A stretch of 7,778 nt of DNA, from assembly GCA_014379785.1 (NCBI GenBank), contig JACMLD010000114.1, forward strand, positions 1-7,778, written 5' to 3'. A model generated the notes under the pieces. It did not search any database. It was given only the letters and a program-made list of their open reading frames with translations, and was not told where the DNA came from. Below, one piece after another: positions 6,952 to 7,778 of the stretch. The translations under genes were made by a program, and so were the position numbers. The stretch is from Chitinophagaceae bacterium. Its GTDB lineage: Bacteria; Bacteroidota; Bacteroidia; Chitinophagales; Chitinophagaceae. Within the stretch, counting starts at the first letter, position 1. Every line of letters begins with the position of its first letter.

Positions 6952-7241
6952 AGCTCTCCGTCCCTTGCTTCCTTTTCAAACTTGTTGTTATAATATCCAT
7001 TGCGTATGCTTTCAATAAGATACTTAAACAAAAATCCAAAATATCCATGGTCCCTGAATTGACGGATATGGACAAGTTCATGGCTGACCCAGCGACTGTT
7101 TGCAAGGAATTCTTCACGGCTGGTATTGTGCAGGTGAATCGTTTTACCTAGCACCATCGCCATCTTTTCCTGTTTCAGGCGAATAGCCGCCAGACGTGCC
7201 AGCACTGAATTTTCTTTTATGAAATACTTCTCTCCCGCCAT
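6948..7241 (-). CDS. Small HExxH (putative zinc peptidase-like) protein
   Basis: The 97-residue product contains SHELVHIRQF (53-62) with an HExxH motif at His54-His58, typical of zinc metallopeptidases. A conserved-looking tail follows: FGFLFKYLIE, then NGYYNNKFEKEARDGEL, where Glu89 or Glu91 could be the third zinc ligand. The type resembles small Bacteroidota proteins often labelled DUF4157-like; that assignment is from memory and uncertain. No signal peptide or membrane helix is evident. Activity is unproven: the protein is much smaller than usual proteases and may be a scaffold or degenerate form. The ATG at 7241 is chosen because it lies 5 bases after the stop of the upstream transporter gene; the same frame stays open to 7505 but there it runs through the transporter in the wrong frame. 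Its TAA overlaps the biotin ligase stop. Confidence 0.78.
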   Translation of the reverse strand: MAGEKYFIKENSVLARLAAIRLKQEKMAMVLGKTIHLHNTSREEFLANSRWVSHELVHIRQFRDHGYFGFLFKYLIESIRNGYYNNKFEKEARDGEL

Positions 7242-7246
7242 GGATG

Positions 7247-7778
7247 CTAAATGCTTTTGATTTTTCGGATGGCGCTGTTGACAAGATAAATACCAGCGAG
7301 CGTTACCAGACTGCCTACGGCAATAAACACCGTCAGTTTTTCTCCAAATATGAGTGCACCCAAAAGTACTGCCACAATCGGATTGATGTAAGCATACAAA
7401 GAAGTCTGTTCGGTTGGCAGATGTTGCAAGGCATAGAGGTAAGCGATGAATGAAATGATGGAACCGAATACCACCAGGTAACCAATCGATGTCCATGATT
7501 GCCACGGAATTTCTGCCAGCGGAATGGTGAAACCCGAGAATCCCGCAATACCATATAAAAAAATGCCGGAAATAAACATCTGCAGGCCAATGCCGAAATA
7601 TGGATTAAAGGTTTTTGCATGTTCTTTTGTGTAGAGGGTACCAAAAGCCCATGACCAGGTTGCGGCCAGCAACAAGGCAATGCCAAAGCTGAAATCTGCA
7701 TTGAGGAAATCGTGCAGGTGTTCGAAAAAAACAATACAGATGCCGGCAAACCCGAGTACGAGTCCGTAAATGGCTTTC
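7247..7778 (-). CDS. EamA/DMT-superfamily transporter, C-terminal part
   Basis: The gene enters from the right edge and is open through 7777, giving 176 visible residues ending in TAG. It is strongly hydrophobic, with about six membrane helices. The start of the visible part (KAIYGLVLGFAGICIVF) is the end of the first EamA repeat; the second repeat follows, with LLLAATWSWAFGTLYTK, the SIISFIAYLYALQHLP segment, then TSLYAYINPIVAVLLGALIF and GEKLT, which is typical of EamA proteins. The basic tail (RKIKSI) would lie in the cytoplasm. Members export or import small metabolites, often amino acids or nucleotides; the substrate cannot be told here. The gene is 5 bases upstream of the HExxH gene and may be cotranscribed with it. 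A TTG at 7675 could be misread as a start, but the frame clearly continues upstream. Confidence 0.93.
   Translation of the reverse strand, partial: KAIYGLVLGFAGICIVFFEHLHDFLNADFSFGIALLLAATWSWAFGTLYTKEHAKTFNPYFGIGLQMFISGIFLYGIAGFSGFTIPLAEIPWQSWTSIGYLVVFGSIISFIAYLYALQHLPTEQTSLYAYINPIVAVLLGALIFGEKLTVFIAVGSLVTLAGIYLVNSAIRKIKSI

Noticed and set aside
6948..7505. A longer 185-codon version of the HExxH gene starting at 7505
   Set aside because: The first 88 residues are an out-of-frame reading of the EamA transporter gene and look like nonsense; the ATG at 7241 right after the transporter stop is the sensible start.
7247..7675. A short transporter starting at TTG 7675
   Set aside because: The same frame continues upstream to the window edge with hydrophobic EamA-like sequence, so this is an internal codon of a partial gene.

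Overview
The window looks like an ordinary housekeeping stretch of a Bacteroidota chromosome, most likely from the Chitinophagaceae or a close relative. The reasons are the gene order biotin ligase / RsfS / FtsH / LUD protein, which I recall from that group, the glycine-rich linker of FtsH, AT-rich leaders without clear Shine-Dalgarno sequences, and the small HELVH protein type. The lineage is inferred from gene content, not from a marker gene search. I found no phage, insertion sequence, CRISPR array, tRNA or rRNA.

Layout: bases 3-197 (+) are the C-terminal end of a thioredoxin-fold protein. Bases 198-6114 hold six genes, all on the minus strand and read from right to left: rsfS (ribosome silencing factor), ftsH (membrane AAA protease), a LutC-like LUD protein, an LpxH-type UDP-2,3-diacylglucosamine hydrolase, an exported protein of unknown function, and an MscS-family channel. 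Gaps are 86, 9, 38, -4 and 28 bases, so a single operon is plausible. A 102-base divergent spacer (6115-6216) separates this block from a plus-strand biotin protein ligase (6217-6951). Bases 6948-7241 (-) encode a small HExxH protein, and 7247-7778 (-) are the C-terminal part of an EamA/DMT transporter that runs off the right edge.

How the genes fit together: the minus-strand block combines translation control (RsfS), membrane protein quality control (FtsH), lipid A synthesis (LpxH) and an osmotic safety valve (MscS), with two proteins of unclear role between and beside them (LUD, exported propeller-like protein). The theme is envelope maintenance plus growth control. The biotin ligase would activate acetyl-CoA carboxylase, which feeds fatty acid and hence lipid A synthesis, but that link is only inferred.

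I did not find a clearly new biological system. The best leads are the LUD protein with no LutA/LutB beside it in the ftsH-lpxH block, the exported protein coupled by an ATGA overlap to lpxH, and the 97-residue HELVH protein whose stop codon overlaps that of the biotin ligase. Coding density is very high: no gene-free stretch exceeds about 100 bases.
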